A DNA stretch of 64,000 nucleotides, from the NCBI GenBank assembly GCA_016702555.1, contig JADJDV010000004.1:62001-126000 (forward strand), in the 5' to 3' direction. Numbering within the stretch: the stretch's first letter is position 1; each line of letters opens with the position of its first letter. Source of the stretch: Burkholderiales bacterium (GTDB lineage: Bacteria; Pseudomonadota; Gammaproteobacteria; Burkholderiales; Burkholderiaceae_C). Under the pieces are notes generated by a model. The model did not search any database, had not been told where the DNA came from, and was given only the letters and a program-made list of their open reading frames with translations. This document shows, piece by piece, positions 1-10,833 of the stretch. The position numbers and the translations under genes were made by a program.

Positions 1-531
1 GTGATCAAGCTGCGCCGCGCCGCGCCCGACTACACCATCTTCCACGGCTACATCCTGGCGCCGATCCCCGAGTTCATCACCCAGGGCAAGCAGCAGGGCA
101 TGACCAGCAAGTGGATGGGCACCTTCTGGACCATGGACAGCTCCACCGTCATGAAGATGGGCCCCGACGGCGACGGCTTCATGGGCGTGATGCCGTTCCG
201 CTACTACTACGACACCTCGGCCAAGGCGCCGATGCTGGACAAGATCCGCGCGCTGCGCCCCGAGTACCAGAGCACCGCCTACATGCAGGGCTTTCTCACC
301 GCCATGCTGTTCGTCGAGGCGGCCAAGCGCACGCTGGACGCCGGCAAGCCGCTCAATGGCGACAACCTGAAGGCGGCGCTCAACTCGATCAAGGACTTCG
401 ACACCGGCGGCATCATCGGCACACCGATCAGCATTCCGGGCAACTCGATTCCGGTCGGCCGCGTCTACCGCGCCGACATGAAGGCGCAGCGCATGGTGGC
501 GGCCTCGGACTGGATCTCGGTCGCCAAGTAA
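1..531 (+). CDS. ABC transporter substrate-binding protein, branched-chain amino acid type (3' part)
   Basis: C-terminal 176 codons of a periplasmic binding protein; the window edge cuts off the beginning, so the GTG at base 1 is probably an internal valine. The segment has the look of the Leu/Ile/Val-binding (Peripla_BP_6) family: an aromatic-rich strand-loop, a stretch on long helices (AYMQGFLTAMLFVEAAKR) and a late GGIIGTPISIPGNS loop before a short C-terminus. In the family this protein captures the ligand in the periplasm and hands it to LivHM-type permeases. It stops 7 bases before the LivF-type ATPase, so the two belong to one operon, with the permease genes presumably upstream of the window. 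Since an acyl-CoA synthetase closes the operon, the substrate may be an aromatic or fatty acid rather than an amino acid; that is inference. Confidence 0.85.
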   Translation: MIKLRRAAPDYTIFHGYILAPIPEFITQGKQQGMTSKWMGTFWTMDSSTVMKMGPDGDGFMGVMPFRYYYDTSAKAPMLDKIRALRPEYQSTAYMQGFLTAMLFVEAAKRTLDAGKPLNGDNLKAALNSIKDFDTGGIIGTPISIPGNSIPVGRVYRADMKAQRMVAASDWISVAK

Positions 532-538
532 TCCGCCC

Positions 539-1350
<812 letters not shown>

Positions 1351-1354
<4 letters not shown>

Positions 1355-3174
1355 GCGCTGTCACCGCCCTGCCCGAGCAGACCCTGCCGCAGATGCTGCG
1401 CGCACAGGCGCAGCAAAGTGGCGCGCGCATCGCGATCCGGCAGAAGGACTTCGGCATCTGGAAGCCGCTCAGCTGGAGCGCCTACTTCGAGCGCGCCAGC
1501 CACGTCGGCCTGGGCCTGGGCACGCTCGGCCTGGGGCCGGGCTCGCACGTGGGCGTGATTTCCGAGAACCGCATCGAATGGGTGCTGACGCAGATGGGCG
1601 CGGGCCTGATCGGCGCCGTCACCGTCGGCGTCTACCCCACCAGCCCGAGCAACGAAGTGGCCTACGTGGTCGGCCACGCCGACGTCGAGGTGGTGGTCTG
1701 CGAGGACCAGGAGCAGGCCGACAAGGTGCTCGAAGCCATCGAGCAGCTGCCCCGGCTGCGCCGCATCGTCATCGTCGAGACCAAGGGCCTGTCCAGCTAC
1801 GACGCCGAGGACCGCGCCCGCATCCTCACCTTCGCCGAGGTCGAGGCGGCCGGTGCCGAGCTGGCGCGGCGCGAAGGCACGGGCCGCATCGACGCCGTGC
1901 TGGCGGCGCAGCGGCTGGACGACATCGGCCTGATGATCTATACCTCGGGCTCCACCGGCGCGCCCAAAGGCGCCATGATCTCGTGGCGCAACATCCGCGG
2001 CGTGGTGCCGGGCATCGTCGAGCGGCTGGACATGAGCGCCGACAGCTCGCACCTGTCCTACCTGCCGCTGTGCCACGTGGCCGAGCAGATGCTGACCACC
2101 TTCGTGCCGGTCTACCTGGGTTCGCAGGTCAACTTCGGCGAGTCCATCCGCACCGTGCAGGAGGATCTGCGCGAGGTCGCGCCCAACATGTTCCTCGGCG
2201 TGCCGCGCATCTGGGAAAAGCTGCACGCCGCCATCAGCATCAAGATGCAGGAAACCGGCGCGCTGCGGCGCGCGCTGTTCGAGCGCGCGCTGGCGACCGT
2301 GCAGCCGCTGGCCGAGAAGGACCGCGCCCGCTGGTCGCTGGGCGAGCGCCTGCGCTATGGCGCGGCCTACTGGCTGGCGCTGCGCGCGCTGCAGAACTTC
2401 ATCGGCCTGCGTCGTGCCAGGGTGGCGCTGACCGGCGCCGCGTCGATCCCGACCGAGGTGGTGCGCTTCTTCCGCGCCCTCGGCGTGCCGCTGGTCGAGG
2501 TTTATGGCCTGACCGAATCGACCGGCATGGTGACCGGCCAGCGCCGCGACGACGTCCGGCTCGGCAGCGTTGGCCCGCCGACCCTGGGCGTGGACTACCG
2601 CATCGGCGAGCAGGGTGAGCTGCAGCTGCACGGCGACATGGTGTTCGCCGGCTACTACAAGAACCCCGAAGCCACGGCCAGCACGGTGCGCGACGGCTGG
2701 CTGCACACCGGCGACGTGGTGGTGGTCGAGCACGGTCACATCCGCATCGTGGACCGGCTGAAGGACATCATGATCACGGCCGGCGGCAAGAACCTGACGC
2801 CGTCCGAGATCGAAAACACCATGAAGGCCAGCCCCTTCATCAAGGAATGCATCGTGATCGCGGAGGGCCGCAAGTTCGTGTCGGCGCTGATCCAGATCGA
2901 TTACGAGACCGTCGGCAAATGGGCCGAAGCGCGGCGCCTGGCCTTCACCCACTTCCGCTCGCTGGTCGAGTTGCCCGAGGTGCAGGGGCTGATTCGCGCC
3001 GAGATCGATCAAGGCAACCAGCGGCTGGCGCAGGTGGCGCAGATCAAGAACTTCCACCTGCTGACCAAGGAACTGGACCACGACGACGGCGAGGTCACGG
3101 CCACCATGAAGGTGCGCCGCTCCAGCGTCTACAAGACCTACGCCGACGAGATCGAGGCCCTGTACGGCGCCTGA
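1351..3174 (+). CDS. long-chain acyl-CoA synthetase (AMP-dependent ligase)
   Basis: A 607-residue ANL-superfamily enzyme, expected to activate a carboxylic acid to its acyl-adenylate and then to the CoA thioester. The P-loop YTSGSTGAPKGA is near residues 197-208; the A5-type motif VEVYGLTESTG and the hinge/A8 region (GWLHTGDV, then DRLKDIMITAGGKNLTPSEIE) follow in the usual order, and the length is normal for the long-chain FAA1-like branch. It overlaps the LivF-type gene by 4 bases, so transport and CoA activation are co-translated, as in operons for uptake and catabolism of aromatic or fatty acids. The exact substrate cannot be read from the sequence. Confidence 0.9.
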
Positions 3175-3180
3175 CCGCGC

Positions 3181-3208
3181 AAAAGAAAACCCGCTCACGA
3201 GGAGCGGG
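3181..3208 (-). terminator. rho-independent terminator
   Basis: CCCGCTC (3190-3196) pairs with GAGCGGG (3202-3208) around a 5-base loop. Read on the minus strand the hairpin is followed at once by TTTTCTTTT, so it is a good intrinsic terminator for the minus-strand gene ending at 3291. It also sits just after the acyl-CoA synthetase stop on the other strand, but has no T-run in that direction. Confidence 0.8.
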
Positions 3209-3290
3209 TGTCAAAGGGTGGTCACCTTGGAGAAAACGTCTTCAACCGCCGCGCGCTGAGGCGCGGCGCCTGGAGAACCCGGTCAGAAAC

Positions 3291-3650
3291 TCAATCCCAG
3301 TCGCCGTGGTGGCGGTGCTTCTTGCGCCACTTCTTCTGGTGCTTGTAGTGCCCTGGCGGGCCGTAGTAATACACCGGCTGCGGCCGGACCATCACGCGCG
3401 GCGGTGCGTAGTAGGCGGGCGGCGCCACATACACCGGGCGCGGGCGCACGTACACGGGCGCCGGCTGCACATAGACGGGCTGCGGCGCGTAGTACACCGG
3501 CGGCGCATTGCTCACACCCACCGACACGCCTGGCGAGCCCATGCCGATTGACCAATACACGTCGCTGCGGGCTTGGGCCACACCCGCCATGCCCAGCGCA
3601 CCGGCCGCGAGCACGCCAGTCATCAGCATGCCTTGCATCGTTCTCTTCAT
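3291..3650 (-). CDS. secreted Tyr/Pro-rich small protein of unknown function
   Basis: A 119-residue protein. The ATG at 3650 is chosen because GAGGAG lies 8 bases upstream, and the product then begins with MKRTMQGML and a clear signal peptide ending near VAQA. The mature part has repeated PVYV/PPVYY-type units rich in Tyr, Pro and Val, then a strongly basic, His/Lys/Trp-rich tail (KKWRKKHRHHG). Short secreted proteins of this kind (PXPV or YXPV repeats) are common in Comamonadaceae, but none that I know of has a defined function; a periplasmic or surface location is inferred from the signal peptide. It is a single gene between two plus-strand units with its own terminator at 3181-3208. Confidence 0.75.
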   Translation of the reverse strand: MKRTMQGMLMTGVLAAGALGMAGVAQARSDVYWSIGMGSPGVSVGVSNAPPVYYAPQPVYVQPAPVYVRPRPVYVAPPAYYAPPRVMVRPQPVYYYGPPGHYKHQKKWRKKHRHHGDWD

Positions 3651-3888
3651 GATCGAACTCCTCAATACGCGTCGCACCGACAGGCGGTGCGAACCACGGA
3701 CCTATTAAACGAAGCAAAGCGCGATACAGACCACCCCTGGCAGGTGAAAGCGGTATCGGTGCGTAACGAACGCTTGAAAATCAAGCACTTACGCCGTGCG
3801 CACAAGGCGTTTGCCGACGCTCCGTGGCAATCCGGCAGGGCGGCCCGCCCACTGCACCACCAAGGGGCGCCGACCTAGAATCTGGCCC

Positions 3889-5757
<1,869 letters not shown>

Positions 5758-5797
5758 TCGTTTAGCACACAGGCGTAGTTATCAGAACTGATATAAA

Positions 5798-6124
5798 ATG
5801 AAACGCATCAACTGGCTGGGAACGTCGCTCAATGCGGTACGCGACTTCCCTGCCGATGCGCGCGCCTTAATCGGCTTTGAGTTGCGATTGGTGCAACGCG
5901 GAGAAATGCCGACCGACTTCAAGCCCATGCCCACGGTGGGTGCGGGCGTTTACGAAATCCGGGTGCGCGCCGGGCGCCAGTACCGCGTGATGTACGTGGC
6001 CAAGTTTTCCGAATCGGTCTACGTGCTGCATGCCTTCATCAAGAAAACGCAGCAGACCGCGCAGCCTGATTTGGCGCTGGCCCAAAGCCGCTACGCCGCA
6101 CTGTTGAAGGAGATCAAGCCATGA
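5798..6124 (+). CDS. HigB-like toxin, phage Gp49-like RelE/ParE family
   Basis: A 108-residue protein with the RelE-fold features of the Gp49-like/HigB group: a helical start, then the strand-rich core VYEIRVRAGRQYRVMYVAKF and VYVLHAFIKKTQ, then a C-terminal helix. In this family the toxin is a ribosome-dependent mRNA interferase, inactive while bound by its antitoxin. The stop overlaps the start of the XRE antitoxin gene by 4 bases (ATGA), the standard toxin-first HigBA layout. A TATAAA box lies just upstream of the ATG (about 5789-5794) and may be the promoter -10 element. Function is assigned by family and context only. Confidence 0.88.
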   Translation: MKRINWLGTSLNAVRDFPADARALIGFELRLVQRGEMPTDFKPMPTVGAGVYEIRVRAGRQYRVMYVAKFSESVYVLHAFIKKTQQTAQPDLALAQSRYAALLKEIKP

Positions 6125-6417
6125 GCGCCCCGCTGAAAACCATCGTCGGCAGCGACAACGTCTTTGACGACTTGGGCTTTCCAGCACCCGAGGCGCAAAA
6201 CCTGCTGCTGCGCGCCGATCTGGCCATCCACATCCGAAAAGCCATTGATCGTCTGGGCCTGACCCAGGCACAAGCAGCCGCGCGCGCGGGCATCACGCAA
6301 CCGCGCATGAACGATCTGGTCAAGGGCCGCACGCACAAGTTCACGCTCGATGCGCTGGTCAATGTGGCGGCCCAGTTGGGCTACACGGTCAAGCTCACGA
6401 TGAAGAAAACTGCGTAG
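6121..6417 (+). CDS. HigA-like antitoxin, XRE-family HTH
   Basis: A 98-residue DNA-binding protein. The helix-turn-helix is LTQAQAAARAGITQPRMNDL at about residues 47-66, followed by FTLDALVNVAAQLG and a short basic tail. This is the one-domain HigA2-type antitoxin that binds the Gp49-like toxin and represses their common promoter. It is translationally coupled to the toxin (ATGA overlap) and is followed within about 10 bases by another HigA-like gene. The short spacing suggests all three are in one transcript. Confidence 0.9.
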   Translation: MSAPLKTIVGSDNVFDDLGFPAPEAQNLLLRADLAIHIRKAIDRLGLTQAQAAARAGITQPRMNDLVKGRTHKFTLDALVNVAAQLGYTVKLTMKKTA

Positions 6418-6427
6418 AGTGCGGAGC

Positions 6428-6793
6428 ATGCGCCTCTATCCCATCCGCACCGACGACGACTACCGCGCCGCGCTGGCCGAGGCCGCGCGCCTGTTCGACC
6501 AGCCCCACGAGCCCGATGCCGACAGTGCCGAAGGCGCGTACTTCGACGCGCTGATCACCCTGATCGAAGCCTACGAGCGCAAGCACTTTGCCGCGGACAC
6601 GGCGGATCCCATTGACGCCATCAAGTTCAGGATGGACCAGCAGGGCCTGACGGTGGCCGACCTGGAGCCCTACATCGGCGCCCGCAACCGCGTGTATGAA
6701 GTATTGGCCCACAATCGCCCATTGACACTGGCCATGATCCGGCGCCTGAGCGCGGGGCTGGGCATCCCGGCCGAAGTGTTGGTGGCTGCATAA
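6428..6793 (+). CDS. second HigA-like protein (COG5499 type HTH)
   Basis: A 121-residue protein of the other HigA branch: an acidic N-terminal dimer/antitoxin region (YPIRTDDDYRAALAEAARLF) followed by a C-terminal HTH (GLTVADLEPYIGARNRVYEVL, then LTLAMIRRLSAGLGIPAEVL). Such proteins normally accompany a RelE-type HigB toxin, but no toxin gene of its own is next to it; the gene before it is already an antitoxin. I prefer ATG 6428, which gives the family-like MRLYPIRT start; a GTG at 6419 would add three residues. It may be an orphan antitoxin or a third member of the upstream operon. Confidence 0.75.
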   Translation: MRLYPIRTDDDYRAALAEAARLFDQPHEPDADSAEGAYFDALITLIEAYERKHFAADTADPIDAIKFRMDQQGLTVADLEPYIGARNRVYEVLAHNRPLTLAMIRRLSAGLGIPAEVLVAA

Positions 6794-6817
6794 ACAGCTA
6801 TTGCGGGACAAATGAGT

Positions 6818-6880
6818 GCAGAAAATTCGAATCTGACCCTATTTCATACGCAGAAAATTCGAATCTGACCCTATTTCATA
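6818..6880. repeat. two tandem copies of a 31-base CTGACCC-type repeat
   Basis: Bases 6818-6848 and 6850-6880 are identical 31-mers (period 32) containing GAAAATTCGAATCTGACCC followed by TATTTCATA. They end 5 bases before the ATG of the broken nuclease gene. The core read on the minus strand, GGGTCAGATTCGAATTTTC, resembles a motif I associate with short mobile or REP-like repeats in proteobacteria. Related GGGGTCAGAT copies in the opposite orientation lie at the other end of the gene (10632-10669). Confidence 0.85.
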
Positions 6881-6885
6881 GCACG

Positions 6886-7609
6886 ATGAAACATAGTGGC
6901 CCTAAAACTCGGGTATCTAAGCACTACGGCCTTGGGCGAGATCAAAATACGCTCGATTTTGTTGACATCCCTATTGGCAATGACATTCCGGTTTTTATTG
7001 ATCCAAGCCGGTTGCGCAGTCTCAACTCTGTTTGGGGATCTGAGTGCACCTCGTTACTTCAACACTTTTTCAATCAACTCCTGATTCACATCCGAACAAA
7101 CGATCAGGCCACCGGCCTGTTGATGCTTGAAGGCCTGTCCGAGCGAAATGAATTCCATTTAGGTTTGTCTCGAAGCATCTCTCGCGGCAACGGTGTAGGT
7201 CCAGGATTTGCCTTGGCTTTCTGGAATGCACTAAGTAAGAGCAAAGCTGGCAAGACTGGTTTCCTCAAAGACCTCGAAGATGCGTGTCTGTTTATTGAAG
7301 GCATTGGTCCCGATCGAATTTCAGACGCGGTCTGCAATATTATTCGAGGGCCGCTCATAAAATATACGCAACAAATTTGCCAGTACTATGGAATCCCACT
7401 CATTCCGGGCGCCCCATCTGGGCAAATTTGGAATCCTTTAGCCTGCGTTTGGGAGGATTCATTTACAAACCTCCCTTCCACCGATTATGGCACACTTATC
7501 CTAGTTCCCAAAGTCATTGTGCGGCAGAAATTTTTCTATGATTCAACTCGATACTATACTCATTATCTTCTTCCACTAATGCAAAAACATGAGAATTCAA
7601 TCAACTCAA
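6886..7609 (+). pseudogene. probable PD-(D/E)XK nuclease gene, N-terminal part (interrupted by IS5-family element)
   Basis: First 241 codons of a gene disrupted by an insertion sequence. The open frame runs on four codons into the element and stops at 7620. The N-terminal domain is not one I can name; it has conserved-looking segments DFVDIPIGNDIPVFIDPSRL, SERNEFHLGLS and IEGIGPDRISDAVCNIIRG. The stretch is visibly lower in GC than its neighbours and uses A/T-ending codons, which indicates transfer. The target duplication TCAA (7606-7609) is repeated at 8781-8784. When one copy of TCAA and the element are removed, codon AGT forms across the junction and the frame continues into 8785. Domain and context suggest a defence or restriction role, but that is inference. 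Confidence 0.8.
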
Positions 7610-8780
7610 GGACGGTCTGAATAATTGACACGCGGATGTGCTTGGCTGTCCATTTTTTAGCTCTTGCTGGAAACTGAGACCTCGCCGGACGTTTTCGCCT
7701 TGCTCGGAGGTTTTTTGCTCTCCCGCAGGCCCTTTTGGCCCGCGCCGGGCGCACCTATGCCATCAACTTCTTGCGCGCCATCCACAGGTTGGCCAGGCCC
7801 AACAAGGTCACGATCTGCGCCGTGTTCTTCTTCAAACCCCGGTAGCGCACCTTCACATAGCCGAACTGGCACTTCACGACCCGAAACGGATGCTCGACCT
7901 TGGCGCGGATGCTGGCCTTGATGCGTTCGATCTGATCAAGCTTGCCTTCGATCGGATCGTCCTTGTCCAGCGCTTTGCGCTGGCCCGGCTTCATGGCCAC
8001 ATGCCAGGTGACACTTTCCTTGGCATCGGCTCGCTTGTCAGCACCCTGGAAGGCCGAGTCGCCAAAGGCATTGCTTTCTTCACCGTGCAGCAAGGCGTTG
8101 GCCTCAACGATGTCATGCACGTTGCCTGCCGTGCCACGCACGCTGTGCGTCAAGCCTGAGTCGGCGTCCACACCGATGTGCGTCTTCATCCCAAAGTACC
8201 AGTTGTTGCCCTTCTTGCTGGAGCGCATCTGGGCATCGCGCGCGTTGTCCTTGTTCTTGGTGGAGCTGGGCGCAGCAATCAAGGTGGCGTCCACGGCGGT
8301 GCCAGCCTTGAGCAGCAATCCCTTGGCGATGAGCAGCTCGTTGATGAGCTTGAACATCTGCTCGGCCAGCTTGTGCTGCTCCAGCAGGTGACGAAAGCGC
8401 AAGATGGTGCTCTCGTCGGGCAGGCGCGTATGCCAGTTGTCCAGGCCCGCAAACTCGCGGTACAGCGGCACGTCGTGCAAGGCTTCTTCCATGGCCGGAT
8501 CGCTCAGGGTGAACCACTGCTGCATGAAGTGAATGCGCAGCATGGCTTCAACCGCAAAGGGCTGACGCCCGCGTCGGCCAGCCTCAGGGGCATATGGCGC
8601 GATCAAGGCCACCAGATCGGCCCAAGGCACCACGGCATTCATCTCATCGAGAAAGCGCCGCTTGCGCGTGCGCTTGACACTCAGGTTCAGGCCAAGGTCT
8701 GCTTGCTTCATGGCGCTCAATTGTCCCAAAGACGCTACATCTTGCATAGCATGAGATCTGCAGATTTGTGCAGACCTTCC
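7610..8780 (-). mobile_element. IS5-family insertion sequence, copy 1 (intact transposase)
   Basis: A 1171-bp element. The ends are imperfect inverted repeats: left GGACGGTCTGAATAATTGAC, right (complement) GGAAGGTCTGCACAAATCTG. It is flanked by a 4-bp direct repeat TCAA (7606-7609 and 8781-8784), close to the YTAR target used by the IS5 subgroup. The boundaries are confirmed by comparison with the second copy at 10834-12002, where similarity stops at the same bases. It splits the nuclease gene cleanly. Confidence 0.93.
7755..8747 (-). CDS. IS5-family transposase
   Basis: A 330-residue DDE transposase. The segments expected to carry the catalytic triad are seen in order: VDATLIAAPSSTKNK (first Asp), GDSAFQGADKR (second Asp) and IRAKVEHPFRVVKCQFGY with the family's Y-(2)-R-(3)-E-(6)-K type arrangement. 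The N-terminal DUF772-like region (MLRIHFMQQWFTLSDPAMEE) is complete. The frame is uninterrupted, so this copy may be active. A start two or more codons in (MKQADLGL) is also possible. Confidence 0.95.
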   Translation of the reverse strand: MQDVASLGQLSAMKQADLGLNLSVKRTRKRRFLDEMNAVVPWADLVALIAPYAPEAGRRGRQPFAVEAMLRIHFMQQWFTLSDPAMEEALHDVPLYREFAGLDNWHTRLPDESTILRFRHLLEQHKLAEQMFKLINELLIAKGLLLKAGTAVDATLIAAPSSTKNKDNARDAQMRSSKKGNNWYFGMKTHIGVDADSGLTHSVRGTAGNVHDIVEANALLHGEESNAFGDSAFQGADKRADAKESVTWHVAMKPGQRKALDKDDPIEGKLDQIERIKASIRAKVEHPFRVVKCQFGYVKVRYRGLKKNTAQIVTLLGLANLWMARKKLMA

Positions 8781-8784
8781 TCAA

Positions 8785-9483
8785 GTTTAGTTCAAATTCT
8801 CAATAACGGCAGCCGTAGAGTAACAAAAAAGGCGCTGCGTGAAAAATACGGCGCAGACAAACTGACAATTGAGCGGGAAACAATAAAACACCCTCAAGGC
8901 TTGGATCAATTCAAGAAAGATGCAATACGCACTTCACGCCCCATGTCTCATTTTCAATTTGCAGAAATTGGAAACTCTCCAACGCCGAAGTTCGACCAGC
9001 TGATATCAGACCTCAAAAATATCCCGCCAGGCAAAGCACATGCATCGCGCTATGAAGTTGCTGTGGAGAAGCTTTTGAGCGTTTTGCTCTACCCTTCCCT
9101 CACATCACCAACGAAGCAACATGAGATTCATCAAGGCCGCAAGCGAATTGACATTACGTATGTCAATAGTGCTTATGATGGATTCTTTAAATGGCTATCC
9201 CTGCACTACTCATCTGCTCATATTTTTGTTGAGTGCAAAAACTATGGCCAAGAAGTTGAAAATCCGGAAATTGATCAGTTGGCCGGTCGATTTAGTCCGA
9301 GCCGAGGGCAAGTTGGACTTTTAATTTGCAGATCATTAAAAAATGGACCTCTTTTAGAGCGGCGCTGCATTGATACTGCGCACGACAATAGGGGATATAT
9401 TATTCATTTAACCGATGAAGATTTGATCACTCTGATTAATGAGTACAAAAATTCTGATGGCGGCAGCGACTACCCATATCTTA
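8785..9483 (+). pseudogene. probable PD-(D/E)XK nuclease gene, C-terminal catalytic part
   Basis: Second section of the same gene, between the IS5-family element and the IS630-family element. It reads NNGSRRVTKKALREKYGAD and continues to a restriction-endonuclease-like core, RKRIDITYVN followed 27 residues later by FVECKN, which fits D-(x)n-ExK of the PD-(D/E)XK fold (Asp about residue 364, Glu 391, Lys 393 in the restored protein). A conserved helix (PEIDQLAGRF) follows, as in Mrr/type-II-like nucleases. The frame visible today runs on into the IS630 end and stops at 9515, but the original frame resumes at 10620 and ends at 10675. The restored protein would be 492 residues. Confidence 0.8.
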
Positions 9484-10617
9484 TTGATCCGAAATCAAAC
9501 CACTTGAACAAATAAATCAAGCCGCATATTTGACCGATTCCTTCTGGAAGAACTGCTTGACCTTGGCGGGCGATTTCTGCAGGTGCCGCAGGTGCCCGAT
9601 GGCCGCTTGCTTGAGTTGACCCTTGCGCCGATTGGGCGCCTGGCTCGTGACGGCGGCCTTCAGGTTCGCGTTGAGCATCTCGTCGGGGTTCAGCTCCGGG
9701 CTGTAGCTGGGCAGGTAGAACACTTCGATGTGCTCCTTGTTCTCCTGTAGCCACGCCTTGACCAGCTTGGCGTGATGAACCTTCAGGTTGTCCAGCACAA
9801 GGAATACTTTGCCGGTGTTTGCCTTCTTGGCTTCCTGCACCAGTCGCTTCATGAAGTCGATCAGGATGGCCGCGTTCATCGCCCCCTCAAACACCTTGAA
9901 GCGAACCTTGCCCCGGTTGGTGACGCTGGAGATGATGGATAGGCCCTCACGGCGCTGGTTGACGCGAATCTCCGGTGTCTGGCCCATGGGGGCGTAAGAG
10001 CGCCCGCGCACATCGTCCGAGCGCAGACCCGTCTCATCGGCCCAGTGAATTTCTGCACCTTCAGCCTTGGCTCTGTGCTCGATGGCCGGGTACTGCTCAT
10101 CGAGCCAGCGCTGTACGGCAGCAGGTTGTTGTTCGTAGGCACGCTGGATGGGCTTTTGCGGCGTGAAACCCCAGCGGCGCAGGTACAGGCCCACGCCTTG
10201 CGGAGTCAGACGCACGCCGCAGCGCTGCTCAATCAGCAGCAGCACCGCCTGGCGTGTCCACAACGCAAAGTCCATCTTGAGCTGATCGGGCGTGTGGTCG
10301 ATGACCAGACGACGGATGTCGCGCTCTTGCTCTTCGCTCAGGGCACGCAGCACGCCCACGGGTCGCCCGCAGGGCTTGTCCACCAGCGCCTTGGCGCCGC
10401 CTTGGTCATAGCGCTTGCAGATGTCGAACACGCCGGTGCGCGACAGGCCCAGATCGGCGGCGATGGCTTCATACGTCCAGCCCGCGCGGCGCAGCTTGAT
10501 GACCTGCCGGCGCCGCTCCTGGCGCGCTTCAGGGGTGAGTTTCCTCATGTCGATCATTTCCATGAGGATTATCTGCGGGCACATTCAACAACTTCAAGAG
10601 GTTTGATTTCTATTCAA
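9484..10617 (-). mobile_element. IS630-family insertion sequence
   Basis: A 1134-bp element defined by inverted repeats. The left end reads TTGATCCGAAATCAAACC, and the complement of the right end reads TTGAATAGAAATCAAACC, each continuing as A/T plus CTTGAA. TA dinucleotides flank both sides (9482-9483, 10618-10619), the expected target duplication for this family. Removing it with one TA restores the reading frame of the nuclease gene. It lies inside the last codons of that gene. Confidence 0.85.
9517..10584 (-). CDS. IS630-family transposase
   Basis: A 355-residue (or 343-residue, if the ATG at 10548 is used: MRKLTPEARQERR) transposase. An N-terminal HTH pair (WTYEAIAADLGLSRTGVFDI; RLTPQGVGLYLRRWGF) is followed by the DDE domain: IHWADETGL, VFLVLDNLKVHH and LPSYSPELNPDEMLNANLK. 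It appears complete and fills nearly the whole element between the inverted repeats. Confidence 0.94.
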   Translation of the reverse strand: MCPQIILMEMIDMRKLTPEARQERRRQVIKLRRAGWTYEAIAADLGLSRTGVFDICKRYDQGGAKALVDKPCGRPVGVLRALSEEQERDIRRLVIDHTPDQLKMDFALWTRQAVLLLIEQRCGVRLTPQGVGLYLRRWGFTPQKPIQRAYEQQPAAVQRWLDEQYPAIEHRAKAEGAEIHWADETGLRSDDVRGRSYAPMGQTPEIRVNQRREGLSIISSVTNRGKVRFKVFEGAMNAAILIDFMKRLVQEAKKANTGKVFLVLDNLKVHHAKLVKAWLQENKEHIEVFYLPSYSPELNPDEMLNANLKAAVTSQAPNRRKGQLKQAAIGHLRHLQKSPAKVKQFFQKESVKYAA

Positions 10618-10631
10618 TAGTGATGTGATCG

Positions 10632-10669
10632 AAAATTGGGGTCAGATCAAAAAATTGGGGTCAGATCAA
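10632..10669. repeat. two tandem copies of a 19-base GGGGTCAGATC repeat
   Basis: AAAATTGGGGTCAGATCAA occurs at 10632-10650 and again directly after it at 10651-10669. It lies at the 3' end of the restored nuclease gene, whose stop codon (TAA at 10673-10675) falls at its edge. The GGGTCAGAT core is in the opposite orientation to the copies at 6818-6880, so the gene is bracketed by inverted short repeats. Confidence 0.85.
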
Positions 10670-10783
10670 AATTAACTCCCGGGCATCGGCAAGCACTTCT
10701 GGGGCTGTGTAAACATTCCTAGTTGCAAGACCACGCTGCCTAAGGGGCTACCTCCCACGCCGCGTGATGCGCTGGTCAGTATA

Positions 10784-10833
10784 TTTTTTATAGCTGCTCT
10801 CGCTTGACCATCAAGCGCTTGAGCCTGTTTTAG
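10784..10833. repeat. Comamonadaceae-type dispersed intergenic repeat, cut by IS copy 2
   Basis: The segment TATAGCTGCT...CGCTTGA...GAGCCTGTTTTAG matches the general pattern of a short dispersed repeat often seen between genes in this bacterial family. A related copy is at 13172-13219 (ATAGCTTCTTGCGCC...CCCGTTTTAG). IS copy 2 is inserted at the TTAG end of this copy (10830-10833). Confidence 0.6.

Noticed and set aside
8178..9515. 445-codon plus-strand frame joining IS5 antisense sequence to the nuclease fragment
   Set aside because: Its first half is the reverse strand of the transposase; only the part from 8785 is real gene sequence.
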